64,000 bases of DNA from Undibacterium sp. Jales W-56. GTDB taxonomy: Bacteria > Pseudomonadota > Gammaproteobacteria > Burkholderiales > Burkholderiaceae_D. The position numbers and the translations under genes were made by a program. The stretch is from positions 186,001-250,000 of the forward strand of contig NZ_JAJLQW010000004.1 in assembly GCF_025548535.1 (NCBI RefSeq). The letters run 5' to 3'. Below are positions 18,239 through 27,093 of the stretch, in pieces (positions within the stretch are counted from its first letter, which is position 1; each line of letters begins with the position of its first letter). The notes beneath the pieces were generated by a model. It was not told the DNA's origin, searched no databases, and was given only the letters and a program-made list of their open reading frames with translations.

Positions 18239-18281
18239 TTGTATTCAGCAAAATATCGATGTATTATCTAATCAATTTGAT
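18239..18281 (+). promoter_or_regulatory. Candidate promoter and operator of the defence operon
   Basis: TTGTAT (18239-18244) and TATTAT (18262-18267) are separated by exactly 17 bp, a good sigma-70 arrangement. The perfect palindrome ATCAA-T-TTGAT (18271-18281) covers the predicted transcription start. A repressor bound there would block initiation, and the first gene of the operon encodes a WYL-domain regulator, so autoregulation is likely. The site is AT-rich, so chance similarity cannot be excluded. Confidence 0.5.
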
Positions 18282-18362
18282 GATCTATTGAGTAAATAAT
18301 GAGCAGAATGCAGTGTGAATTTGGCCTTTTCGTTGATTTTCATGGATGAGGAGCGATTGCAG

Positions 18363-19271
18363 ATGCATCCGCAGCGTGTCGGAAACCTGAGTCAGGGTCA
18401 GCGCGAACGACTAACTTACCTTGAGTTCCGCCTGTATTTTATGGGGGAGATAGGTCGTCCAGATCTTTCTGCTCGTTTCGGTGTAGCGCCAGCTGGCGCT
18501 ACCCGTGACATCGCAATGTACCGAGAGCTGGCGCCGCAAAATATTGATTTTGACAATAGCAGCAAGACATACCGTATTAGTGGTGAGTTTGCCCCAATTT
18601 TTGAACACCCTCCTCAGCGCGTCTTGTCGGTGCTCTCGCTAGGTTTTGGCGATGGGGTGGATGGCGAGCCAAGGTCGCTACTTCCCTGCGAATTTCCAGC
18701 GACATTGAGTTGTCCTCGGATGGAGGTGCTTGCGCCGATCTGTCGGGCCATCCATGTTAAGCGTCCAGTGGCAATTCGCTATCAATCTATGAGCAGTGGA
18801 GAGTCGGAGCGCGTTATCGTACCCATCGCACTGGTTGATACTGGCTTGCGATGGCATGTCCGGGCGTTTGATCGCAAGTCCGGGGAGTTTCGAGATTTCG
18901 TTATTACGCGAATTCAGAATCCAACCATTCTCAATGAGGAATCTGTGGCCAACGAACGTATGGATGCCGACATTCAGTGGACCCGGATAGTGGAACTGGA
19001 TCTTGTGCCCCACCCACGCCTCAGTCGTCCGGAGATTATCCAGATGGACTATGGGATGCAGGATGGGTCAATTCGATTGCGAGTCAGGGCTGCTGTAGCT
19101 GGCTACATGTTGCTTCGCTGGTGCATTGATGCTTCGCCAGATCACAGTCTCAAAGAAGAACAATACCGACTGTGGCTCAGAGATCCGCTGGCCTTATATG
19201 GTGTAAGCAGCGCAAAGCTTGCGCCGGGCTATCGCATGCCAGAGAAGTCTATTCAGGAAAAAAATAAATGA
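18363..19271 (+). CDS. WYL-domain transcriptional regulator (BrxR/CapW type)
   Basis: A 302-residue regulator of the type that heads many anti-phage operons. The N terminus (residues 8-85: GQRERLTYLEFRLYFMGEI, then ARFGVAPAGATRDIAMYRELAP) is the winged HTH of the BrxR/CapW group. A WYL domain spans about 110-200 (KRPVAIRYQSMSSGESERVI ... RWHVRAFDRKSGEFRDFV), and a C-terminal WCX-like dimerisation part follows. I place the start at ATG 18363 because GGAG lies 9 nt upstream; GTG 18315 and ATG 18342 are in-frame alternatives without a ribosome site. The stop overlaps the HsdM start (ATGA). In characterised relatives this protein represses its own operon and is relieved by a ligand. Confidence 0.88.
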   Translation: MHPQRVGNLSQGQRERLTYLEFRLYFMGEIGRPDLSARFGVAPAGATRDIAMYRELAPQNIDFDNSSKTYRISGEFAPIFEHPPQRVLSVLSLGFGDGVDGEPRSLLPCEFPATLSCPRMEVLAPICRAIHVKRPVAIRYQSMSSGESERVIVPIALVDTGLRWHVRAFDRKSGEFRDFVITRIQNPTILNEESVANERMDADIQWTRIVELDLVPHPRLSRPEIIQMDYGMQDGSIRLRVRAAVAGYMLLRWCIDASPDHSLKEEQYRLWLRDPLALYGVSSAKLAPGYRMPEKSIQEKNK

Positions 19272-20764
19272 GCGAGCACCCGATTACGCTGAGTCAGCTC
19301 GAAAACCATCTATGGGAATCCGCAAATATCTTGCGTGGCCCAGTGGATGCTGCTGACTTCAAGACCTACATTTTCCCCTTGCTGTTCTTTAAGCGTATAT
19401 GTGATGTTTGGGATGAGGAGTACCAAGAGATCGTCGATGAAACCGGCGATGAGCAACTAGCGTGGTACCCGGAATCGCATCGCTTCCAAATCCCAGAGGA
19501 CTGCCATTGGAACGATGTTCGTACCAAGGCGAACAATGTCGGCACCGCGTTGCAACATGCGATGCGCGAGATCGAAAAGACCAACCCGGATTCATTGTAC
19601 GGTGTGTTCGGCGACGCCCAGTGGTCGAACAGAGATCGGCTGTCGGATGCATTGCTCAAGGATCTGATCGAGCACTTCTCAATGTTGCCGTTTGGCAACA
19701 AGAACGTCAATTCCGATCTGCTTGGCGATGCTTATGAGTACCTGATCAAGAAGTTCGCCGACGCCACGAACAAAAAAGCTGGTGAGTTCTACACCCCGCG
19801 TAGCGTCGTCCGGTTGATGATCGATATGCTTGACCCGAAAGAAGTCGAGACTATCTACGATCCGGCTTGTGGTACAGGCGGCATGTTGCTAGCCGCCGTT
19901 CAGCACGTCAAAGAATTGCACGGCGAAGTGAAGCGCCTGTGGGGTAAGCTGTACGGACAGGAAAAAAACCTCACCACCTCCTCTATCGCGCGGATGAACC
20001 TGTTCCTGCACGGCATTGAGGATTTTCAAGTGGTGCGGGGCGACACCCTGCGTAACCCGGCTTTCTTCGATGGTGATCGGCTGGCCAGTTTCGACTGTGT
20101 AATTGCCAATCCGCCGTTCTCGCTGGAAAAGTGGGGCGAGGACCAGTGGGTAAACGATCCCTTCGGCCGCAATTTTGCCGGTCTTCCTCCATCGTCAAGC
20201 GGTGACTTCGCGTGGGTTCAGCACATGGTCATGTCGATGGCCGATGTGACTGGGCGGATGGCCGTGGTCCTGCCTCAAGGCGCGTTGTTTCGCAAAGGCG
20301 CTGAAGGTGATATCCGTCAGAAGTTGTTAGAAATGGACTTGGTCGAAGCCGTAATTGGGTTGGCGCCCAATCTGTTCTACGGTACCGGCCTTGCGGCGTG
20401 CATCCTAATCCTGCGCAAGCGCAAGTCAGCCAAGCAAAAGAGGAAAGTTCTCATCGCTGATGCCTCACGCCTATTCCGCCGAGGCCGGGCGCAAAACTAT
20501 CTGGAGCTTGAGCATGCGAAGGACATTCTCGGATGGTATCGTGGCTTTGCCGATATACAAGATGCAGCTAGGGTAGTCACTCTCGATGAGATTAAGGCTG
20601 AAGACTGGACGCTAAACATCTCGCGGTACGTTTTGCCTCCCCTGCAGGAAGACATCCCGCCGTTGCCTGATGCTATTACGGCGTTTAAGGATGCGCTCAT
20701 TCGTTGTCGCGAGGCCGAGGCACGGCTCGCGCAAGTCATGACGGAAGGAGGATGGCTGAAATGA
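19268..20764 (+). CDS. hsdM: Type I restriction-modification DNA methyltransferase subunit (first copy)
   Basis: A 498-residue N6-adenine methyltransferase subunit. It has the N-terminal HsdM helical domain (LENHLWESANILRGPVDAAD ... FPLLFFKRICDVWDEEY), the AdoMet-binding motif I DPACGTGG (residues 198-205) and catalytic motif IV NPPF (281-284). AGEFYTPRSVVRLMIDML is the family's usual lead-in to motif I. With HsdS it methylates host DNA to protect it from the HsdR complex. The start ATG 19268 overlaps the regulator's stop by 4 nt. The neighbouring gene is a second full-length HsdM, which is unusual; both have intact catalytic motifs. Confidence 0.95.
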   Translation: MSEHPITLSQLENHLWESANILRGPVDAADFKTYIFPLLFFKRICDVWDEEYQEIVDETGDEQLAWYPESHRFQIPEDCHWNDVRTKANNVGTALQHAMREIEKTNPDSLYGVFGDAQWSNRDRLSDALLKDLIEHFSMLPFGNKNVNSDLLGDAYEYLIKKFADATNKKAGEFYTPRSVVRLMIDMLDPKEVETIYDPACGTGGMLLAAVQHVKELHGEVKRLWGKLYGQEKNLTTSSIARMNLFLHGIEDFQVVRGDTLRNPAFFDGDRLASFDCVIANPPFSLEKWGEDQWVNDPFGRNFAGLPPSSSGDFAWVQHMVMSMADVTGRMAVVLPQGALFRKGAEGDIRQKLLEMDLVEAVIGLAPNLFYGTGLAACILILRKRKSAKQKRKVLIADASRLFRRGRAQNYLELEHAKDILGWYRGFADIQDAARVVTLDEIKAEDWTLNISRYVLPPLQEDIPPLPDAITAFKDALIRCREAEARLAQVMTEGGWLK

Positions 20765-22284
20765 GTCACCCAAGCAAACGCATAAGCCAGCAAGAACTGG
20801 AAAGTTACCTCTGGGGCGCAGCGGTGCTGCTACGCGGCCTCATCGACGCCGGTGACTATAAGCAGTTTATCTTCCCTTTGCTTTTCTACAAACGCGTAGC
20901 CGATGTATGGGAAGAGGAGTATCAGGCAGCGCTGGCCAACTCAAACGGCGACCTCTCCTATGCGCAATTCGCTGAGAATCATCGCTTTCAGATCCCTGCC
21001 GGCGCGCACTGGAACGATGTACGCCAAGTGCCCAAGAATGTCGGTGCAGCGATCCAGAAAGCGATGCGTGCGATTGAGACCGCCAACCCCGATCTGCTCG
21101 ACGGCATCTTCGGTGACGCGTCTTGGACCAACCGTGAGCGTCTGCCTGACGAAACCCTGAAAAACCTCATAGAACACTTCTCGACGCAGACACTGTCGGT
21201 CATCAACGTGCCCGAGGATGAGCTCGGAAACGCCTACGAATACCTGATCAAGAAATTCGCGGATGACTCCGGCCACACGGCGGCCGAGTTCTACACCAAC
21301 CGCACCGTTGTCCATCTGATGACGCAATTGTTGGCGCCACAGGCGGGCGAGTCGATTTATGACCCAACTTGTGGTACCGGGGGCATGTTGATCTCGGCAC
21401 TGGACGAGGTGAAACGCTCCGGCGGTGAGTACCGCACGCTCAAGCTCTACGGGCAGGAGCGCAACCTCATCACGTCATCCATCGCCCGGATGAACTTGTT
21501 TCTACACGGTGTGGAGGATTTCGAAATCATCCGGGGCGACACCTTGGCCGATCCCAAGCACATCGAGGGTGACCGCCTTCGTCAGTTCGACGTTATCCTA
21601 GCCAATCCACCGTACTCTATTAAGCAATGGAACCGCGAGGCCTGGAGCAGTGACAAATGGGGCCGAAACTCCCTCGGCACACCGCCGCAAGGGCGGGCCG
21701 ATTACGCATTCCAGCAGCACATCCTGACCAGTCTTACGGCCAAGGGCCGCAGCGCAGTGCTCTGGCCGCATGGCGTGCTGTTCCGCAACGAAGAGCAGCT
21801 CATGCGCTTAAAGATGATTGAGCAGGACTGGGTCGAGGCCGTCATCGGCCTGGGGCCCAACCTGTTCTACAACTCTCCGATGGAGTCGTGCATCCTCATC
21901 TGTAACTGTAAAAAGGCTTCTGATCGCAAAGGCAAAGTGATGTTCATCGACGCGGTGAACGAAGTCGCGCGGGAGCGCGCGCAAAGCTTCCTGAAACCAG
22001 AACACCAGCAGCGCATCCTGGCAGCCTTTAACACCTTTGCTGATGTGCCGGGTTTCGCCAAGGTCGCCACACTGGCAGAGATCAGCACCAACGTGGGCAA
22101 CCTGTCGATCCCGCTTTATGTGAAGCGCATTGCTGCAGCTCCAGCAACCGACAACAATGGTGACGCGATATCGCTGCGCTCCGTCTGGGACAAATGGCAA
22201 ACTGATGGCCGCGCATTTTGGTTGCAAATGGATGTCCTGGTGACAACACTGGATGGTTTGGTAGAGAAAGAGAACTCAGTATGA
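20761..22284 (+). CDS. hsdM: Type I restriction-modification DNA methyltransferase subunit (second copy)
   Basis: A 507-residue second HsdM, homologous to the first along its whole length (YLWGAAVLLRGLIDAGDYKQ, FPLLFYKRVADVWEEEYQ) but clearly diverged, so not a recent duplicate. Motif I is DPTCGTGG (201-208) and motif IV NPPY (282-285), both intact. ATG 20761 is chosen because GGAGG stands 9 nt upstream and the codon overlaps the previous stop (ATGA); an in-frame ATG at 20752 is too close to that ribosome site. Its stop overlaps the next start by 4 nt. Two HsdM proteins with one HsdS suggest a mixed M1M2S methyltransferase or division of labour; that is inference. Confidence 0.95.
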   Translation: MSHPSKRISQQELESYLWGAAVLLRGLIDAGDYKQFIFPLLFYKRVADVWEEEYQAALANSNGDLSYAQFAENHRFQIPAGAHWNDVRQVPKNVGAAIQKAMRAIETANPDLLDGIFGDASWTNRERLPDETLKNLIEHFSTQTLSVINVPEDELGNAYEYLIKKFADDSGHTAAEFYTNRTVVHLMTQLLAPQAGESIYDPTCGTGGMLISALDEVKRSGGEYRTLKLYGQERNLITSSIARMNLFLHGVEDFEIIRGDTLADPKHIEGDRLRQFDVILANPPYSIKQWNREAWSSDKWGRNSLGTPPQGRADYAFQQHILTSLTAKGRSAVLWPHGVLFRNEEQLMRLKMIEQDWVEAVIGLGPNLFYNSPMESCILICNCKKASDRKGKVMFIDAVNEVARERAQSFLKPEHQQRILAAFNTFADVPGFAKVATLAEISTNVGNLSIPLYVKRIAAAPATDNNGDAISLRSVWDKWQTDGRAFWLQMDVLVTTLDGLVEKENSV

Positions 22285-24206
22285 AACTAAACACTATTCG
22301 GCTATCAAATTTTCAGTCTTTTGGGGAAAAACCAACTGAACTCACACTAGAAGACATCACTTACCTGATTGGTCCCAATGGTTCGGGAAAAACTGCTGCA
22401 TTGCAGGCCCTGTGTCGCCTCTTCGCTTTCGATCCCTCACTGCGCCGTGTCCTGCGTTCCGATTTTCACGTCCCGTTTGATGAAGAAGATGCGCCTAGTG
22501 AGCGGCAACTCTGGATAGAAGCAGATTTCATCTTTCCAGAATTAGATGAAGACGAAGATAGCAGTGCAGTTGCCCCGCATTTTGGGCACATGCGACTGGA
22601 TGAGCAGGATGGAATCCCGCGCGTGCGCTATCGTTTCAGCGCCACTATGGGTTTGGATGGCGATATTGAGGAAAGTTTTGTGTATGTGCTGGACGTAAAT
22701 CCAGATGGTTCACCACTCAGTACTGCACAAGTACCGCGAGCCGAACGTAACCATATCCACGTTCATTATTTGCCTGCAAGGCGGGATCCAGCTGACCATA
22801 TCGCATATGGTGCTAATGCACTTCTAGGACGAATGCTCCGCGCTGTGCAATGGAAAGAGGAGCGCGACGCGATTAAGGGCCTCACCGACCAGATCAGTAA
22901 CAGCTTGGCAGCCAATCCATCAGTCCACGCGCTCAGCGAGAGTCTGAAAACAGCATGGGGATCTCTGCACAAAGGTGATTTCTTTGCTGATCCGAAGATC
23001 ACGTTTGTGGCCTCAGAAATTGAAGCTTTGCTGCGACACATGTCAGTATCATTTTCACCTGGGCACGATGAGAGTCTGGTCGATTTTTCTCGGCTGAGCG
23101 ACGGTCAGAAGTCGATGCTCTATCTTTCCCTTGTGTTGTCGTCACAGGCTATCGGTCGCGCGGTCCTTGCCGGTGACGACAAGTCTTTCGACCCGGATAA
23201 GTTGAGGCCACCCGTATTTACGTTGGTTGCAGTTGAAGAGCCTGAGAATAGTCTTTCGCCCCATTACTTGGGGCGTATCGTAAGCGCGCTGAATTGTATG
23301 GCGAAGAACGAGGATGCTCAAGCCCTCATTGCCACGCATGCGCCATCTATGCTGAGGCGAGTTGATCCCGAACACATTCGCTACCTTCGACTCACAGATG
23401 TACGTCAATCACGAATTACAAGCATCCAATTGCCGGAGGAGACCGATGTAGCGCACAAATTTGTGCGCGAGGCTGTCCAAGCGTTTCCTGAAGTCTATTT
23501 TTCGCGCCTAGTCGTCCTGGGTGAAGGAGATAGTGAAGAAATCGTGCTGCCACGCGTTCTACGGGCAAAGGGCGCACCAATGGATGAATCAGCAGTCACG
23601 ATAGCGCCACTGGGAGGAAGGCACGTCAATCATTTCTGGCGCCTGCTTTCTGTATTGCAGATCCCATATTTAACCCTGCTTGATCTAGATGTGGCTCGCT
23701 ATCAAGCTGGATGGGGGCGGATCAAGAATGTCAATGATCAACTCGCAATGTTTGAACCGACAAAAGTGCTTCCTGCACATTGGCCGATTCCAAAATGGAA
23801 TGCCGATGAAACGCCTATTCGCACTCATCATTTTTTCGGTGATGAGAAGCAGGATATCTTTGAAGAGCTTGAAAATCGCGGCGTATTCTTTTCATCCCCG
23901 CTGGATCTCGACTTTGCGTTGCTTGTTGCCTATCCGGATTCATATGGCGTTGAGGAAGAAGTGCCAGATGAACCGACAATTAAAGCCGTTTTGGGCAAGA
24001 GCCACAACAATTCATCGCAATACAGCGCCGATGAGCTGAAATTGTTTGGCACCTATCATCAACGCTTCAAGCTAGGCAGTAAGCCAGCCGCGCACATCGA
24101 TGCGCTGGCTCAGTTGAGCGATAAAGAGTTGCTTGAGAAAATGCCTGAATCGCTTGGGAGACTGGCAGACGCCGTCATCGCCAAACTCGCGGAGTTGCCC
24201 GAGTGA
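22281..24206 (+). CDS. OLD-family ATPase with TOPRIM nuclease domain (GajA-like)
   Basis: A 641-residue ABC-type ATPase fused to a TOPRIM nuclease, the architecture of overcoming-lysogenisation-defect nucleases and of GajA in the Gabija defence system. Walker A is GPNGSGKT (31-38), the signature-like RLSDGQKS and Walker B VAVEEPENSL follow, with a switch His in ATHAPSML. The TOPRIM domain opens with VVLGEGDSEE (around 410-420; conserved Glu) and continues with LTLLDLDVAR (around 467; acidic pair). Its start overlaps the HsdM stop and its stop overlaps a UvrD-like helicase, as gajA does with gajB. Position inside a type I R-M operon is the odd point. DNA is the expected substrate. Confidence 0.9.
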   Translation: MKLNTIRLSNFQSFGEKPTELTLEDITYLIGPNGSGKTAALQALCRLFAFDPSLRRVLRSDFHVPFDEEDAPSERQLWIEADFIFPELDEDEDSSAVAPHFGHMRLDEQDGIPRVRYRFSATMGLDGDIEESFVYVLDVNPDGSPLSTAQVPRAERNHIHVHYLPARRDPADHIAYGANALLGRMLRAVQWKEERDAIKGLTDQISNSLAANPSVHALSESLKTAWGSLHKGDFFADPKITFVASEIEALLRHMSVSFSPGHDESLVDFSRLSDGQKSMLYLSLVLSSQAIGRAVLAGDDKSFDPDKLRPPVFTLVAVEEPENSLSPHYLGRIVSALNCMAKNEDAQALIATHAPSMLRRVDPEHIRYLRLTDVRQSRITSIQLPEETDVAHKFVREAVQAFPEVYFSRLVVLGEGDSEEIVLPRVLRAKGAPMDESAVTIAPLGGRHVNHFWRLLSVLQIPYLTLLDLDVARYQAGWGRIKNVNDQLAMFEPTKVLPAHWPIPKWNADETPIRTHHFFGDEKQDIFEELENRGVFFSSPLDLDFALLVAYPDSYGVEEEVPDEPTIKAVLGKSHNNSSQYSADELKLFGTYHQRFKLGSKPAAHIDALAQLSDKELLEKMPESLGRLADAVIAKLAELPE

Positions 24207-25873
24207 TTGCCGTCAAAACATGGCAGCCTGCGGACGGGCTGATACTTGAGCCAAATGCACTGCGCGCAGCTCAGGAGCAGGAGCGCTGCCTTGCCTTGAC
24301 CGCAGGGCCTGGTGCAGGAAAAACCGAAATGCTCGCGCAGCGAGCTGACTTTCTCTTGCGCACCGGCACCTGTCACTATCCAAAGCGGATTCTGGCGATT
24401 TCGTTCAAGGCCGATGCCAGCAAAAACCTGAAGGAGCGTGTTCAGCGCAGGTGTGGTGCAGACCTCGCCGCGCGTTTTGATAGCCACACTTTTCATGCGT
24501 TTGCTAAACGAATTATCGACCGATTTCGTCCTGTGCTGACCGGCAATAGTGCTCTTGACGCAGGGTTCACGATTGGTAAACAGAGGATTGCGCGCAAACA
24601 AATCACATTTGATGAACTTATACCATTTGCAATCCAGATACTCAATGAATCTAAGGTCTGCAGAAACGCAATCCGTCAGACCTATAGCGACGTTTTCCTA
24701 GACGAATTTCAGGACTGTACCAATCTACAGTATGAGCTTGTAAAGATTGCTTTCCAAGGTACCGGCATTCGACTTACTGCTGTCGGCGATACGAAGCAAA
24801 AAATCATGGGCTGGGCCGGTGCTCTTGATGGTATTTTCCAGACCTTCGCGGCGGATTTTGGGGCAGTACCGCTCAACATGTATCGTAACTTTCGCTCGAA
24901 GCCGCGTCTGCTGCGAATGCAGAACGAAATCATTCGCGTGCTCGATCAAGCATCCGTCATGCCCGATGAACAAATCGAAGGAGATGAAGGGGAGGTTTTC
25001 GCTTGGGGCTTCGAGGATAGCTGTAAGGAGGCGGAACACCTAGCGGATCTGATTAATGGGTGGATTGAAAAGGAACAGGTTCCCCTTTCGGAGGTCGCCA
25101 TACTCGTCTCCAAACAACTTGACCTTTATGCTGATCATCTAATGGCTGCATTGAAAGCGCGTGGGATACCCTTCCGCAATGAACAGCAAATGCAGGACAT
25201 CACCACAGAGCCCGCTGCGCGCTTGGTGGTCGATTACCTGTCTTGCATCTTTGGCAAACGTGAACCCAAAGCCTGGGTTCGGTTGATGAACCAACTGGTC
25301 CCATTCGCAGACGATGAAATTCAGGCGAACACACGACGGGATTTTGACCGATTGATAAAGGCCCAGAGGAAGAGCACAGCGCTTCTTGAGTTGATTGATG
25401 AGCCATTCTCAAGCTGGTGGGAATCTGTGCGAGTTTTTTTGAACCAAGTCGGCATTGAAACCCTTGTAGCGCTTTCGCCGGACTATGAATCGCCTGATCG
25501 GCTCAAAGAGGTCATTCGAGAAACCAGGGCACACATCGAAGAACTACTCAAGCTCGAACCCGATTTACCCAAGGCGCTTGAACGCCTTTCCGATGACCAG
25601 GCGGTACGTATTCTGACCATCCACAAGAGCAAGGGGCTGGAGTTCGACTCCGTCATCATCCTTGGTGTTGAGGATCAGACTTTCTGGGGGAAAGCCGATG
25701 AAGAGCGCTGCGCATTTTTCGTGGGAATGTCGCGAGCTAAAAGGCGACTTGTACTGACGGTTGCCAAACACAGAGAAACGCCTCCTTCCAATCCATATAG
25801 ATGGCGAGAGCAACGAACCCAACATGATGAGTTCGTTGGATACGCCATGCCATTTTTAAGCCAACACCAATGA
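24203..25873 (+). CDS. UvrD/PcrA-like superfamily 1 helicase (GajB-like)
   Basis: A 556-residue SF1 helicase with all main motifs: Walker A AGPGAGKT (residues 34-41), motif II LDEFQD (around 167), motif III TAVGDTKQKIMGWAGA, motif V TIHKSKGLEFDSVII and motif VI VGMSRAKRRLVLTV. It is short for UvrD, as GajB proteins are. The start is GTG 24203, overlapping the TOPRIM gene's stop, with GGAG 9 nt upstream. Together with the preceding gene it forms a Gabija-like pair, where the helicase partner assists or activates the nuclease. It ends in an ATGA overlap with hsdS, tying the pair to the R-M genes. Confidence 0.9.
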   Translation: MIAVKTWQPADGLILEPNALRAAQEQERCLALTAGPGAGKTEMLAQRADFLLRTGTCHYPKRILAISFKADASKNLKERVQRRCGADLAARFDSHTFHAFAKRIIDRFRPVLTGNSALDAGFTIGKQRIARKQITFDELIPFAIQILNESKVCRNAIRQTYSDVFLDEFQDCTNLQYELVKIAFQGTGIRLTAVGDTKQKIMGWAGALDGIFQTFAADFGAVPLNMYRNFRSKPRLLRMQNEIIRVLDQASVMPDEQIEGDEGEVFAWGFEDSCKEAEHLADLINGWIEKEQVPLSEVAILVSKQLDLYADHLMAALKARGIPFRNEQQMQDITTEPAARLVVDYLSCIFGKREPKAWVRLMNQLVPFADDEIQANTRRDFDRLIKAQRKSTALLELIDEPFSSWWESVRVFLNQVGIETLVALSPDYESPDRLKEVIRETRAHIEELLKLEPDLPKALERLSDDQAVRILTIHKSKGLEFDSVIILGVEDQTFWGKADEERCAFFVGMSRAKRRLVLTVAKHRETPPSNPYRWREQRTQHDEFVGYAMPFLSQHQ

Positions 25874-27093
25874 TAGAAAAAATACTTAAGCCAGGTTGGA
25901 AGGTCTGGCGCTTTGATCAGATGGCGACTAACGTTAATGTCCGTATCGACAACCCTTCTGAGTCCGGAATGGAGCACTACGTTGGCCTGGAACACCTCGA
26001 TGCTGACTCGCTGAAGATCCGCCGCTGGGGCACGCCGCATGATGTGGAGGCAACCAAGCTGATGTTCAAGAAGGGGGACATCATTTTTGGTCGTCGCCGC
26101 GCCTATCAACGCAAGCTCGGCGTTGCGCAATTCGACGGTGTCTGTTCGGCGCATGCAATGGTGGTGCGTGCCAAACCCGAGGTCGTGCTTCGAGAGTTCT
26201 TGCCCTTCTTTATGCAGAGCGATCTGTTCATGGATCGAGCAGTTGAGATATCTGTTGGATCTTTGTCGCCGACAATCAACTGGAAGACAATGGCAGTGCA
26301 AGAGTTCGCGTTGCCATTGGTGGACGAGCAGCGTCGCCTCGTCGGCATCTTTGATGCACTTGAAGAGATTTCTGAAAGCTTGGGCGATGCAACAGCCGCC
26401 TCCACAGTGCTGAAGTCTTCACTTGCCGAAAGAACATTCCCGATATCTGAGGTAAGGACTTTCTTGGAAGCTCCCGATGCCTATCGAGGCAGGCCGCTGG
26501 TAAGGCTCGGTGATATAGCAACTCTGCAAGTGGGCTTTCCGTTCAAAAGCGCCGAATACGCGCCACACGGAGACCGACTTCTCCGAGGGTCTAATGTTGG
26601 AGTGAATCGATTGATCTGGGACGACGCCATCACCTGTTACTGGCCTGTTGCCCGACGCCATGAGGTATCCAACTACGTCCTGAATGCTGGTGATCTAGTA
26701 ATCGCAATGGATCGCCCTTTCATTGCCGAGGGCTTCAAGATCGCTCGAATCGCTGAGTCCGATTTGCCGGCATTACTCCTTCAGCGGGTTGGCCGCTTTC
26801 GTCTGACTGGCGAAATCACACCTGAATACCTTTGGGCATTCTTACACTCGGAGTCCTTCAAATGGCAACTACAGCGAATGCAAAAAGGAACGGACCTGCC
26901 TCACATAAGCAGATTTGACATTGAGGGGACTTTGATTCCTGTGTTGACGCTGGATGAGCAAACTGCCGTTGCTGACCACTTTGCCGCCATTGAGTCTGCG
27001 GGATCCATGTTGCTGAGTCGATGGAATTTAGGTTGCAAACAAAAGAAGAACGCACTTAGAGAACTTATTGCGCCGGGGGCATCGAATGTTTAA
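25870..27093 (+). CDS. hsdS: Type I restriction-modification specificity subunit
   Basis: A 407-residue HsdS with two target-recognition domains. The first covers about 5-150 (GWKVWRFDQMATNVNVRI ... GSLSPTINWKTMAVQEFALP) and ends in the first conserved helical spacer (LVDEQRRLVGIFDALEEI). The second covers about 210-360 (PLVRLGDIATLQVGFPFKS ... LPHISRFDIEGTLIPVL) and ends in the second spacer (LDEQTAVADHFAAIE). It sets which bipartite site the complex methylates or cuts. The start overlaps the helicase stop (ATGA). Its stop lies 8 nt inside the hsdR gene. The recognition sequence cannot be predicted here. Confidence 0.93.
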   Translation: MIEKILKPGWKVWRFDQMATNVNVRIDNPSESGMEHYVGLEHLDADSLKIRRWGTPHDVEATKLMFKKGDIIFGRRRAYQRKLGVAQFDGVCSAHAMVVRAKPEVVLREFLPFFMQSDLFMDRAVEISVGSLSPTINWKTMAVQEFALPLVDEQRRLVGIFDALEEISESLGDATAASTVLKSSLAERTFPISEVRTFLEAPDAYRGRPLVRLGDIATLQVGFPFKSAEYAPHGDRLLRGSNVGVNRLIWDDAITCYWPVARRHEVSNYVLNAGDLVIAMDRPFIAEGFKIARIAESDLPALLLQRVGRFRLTGEITPEYLWAFLHSESFKWQLQRMQKGTDLPHISRFDIEGTLIPVLTLDEQTAVADHFAAIESAGSMLLSRWNLGCKQKKNALRELIAPGASNV

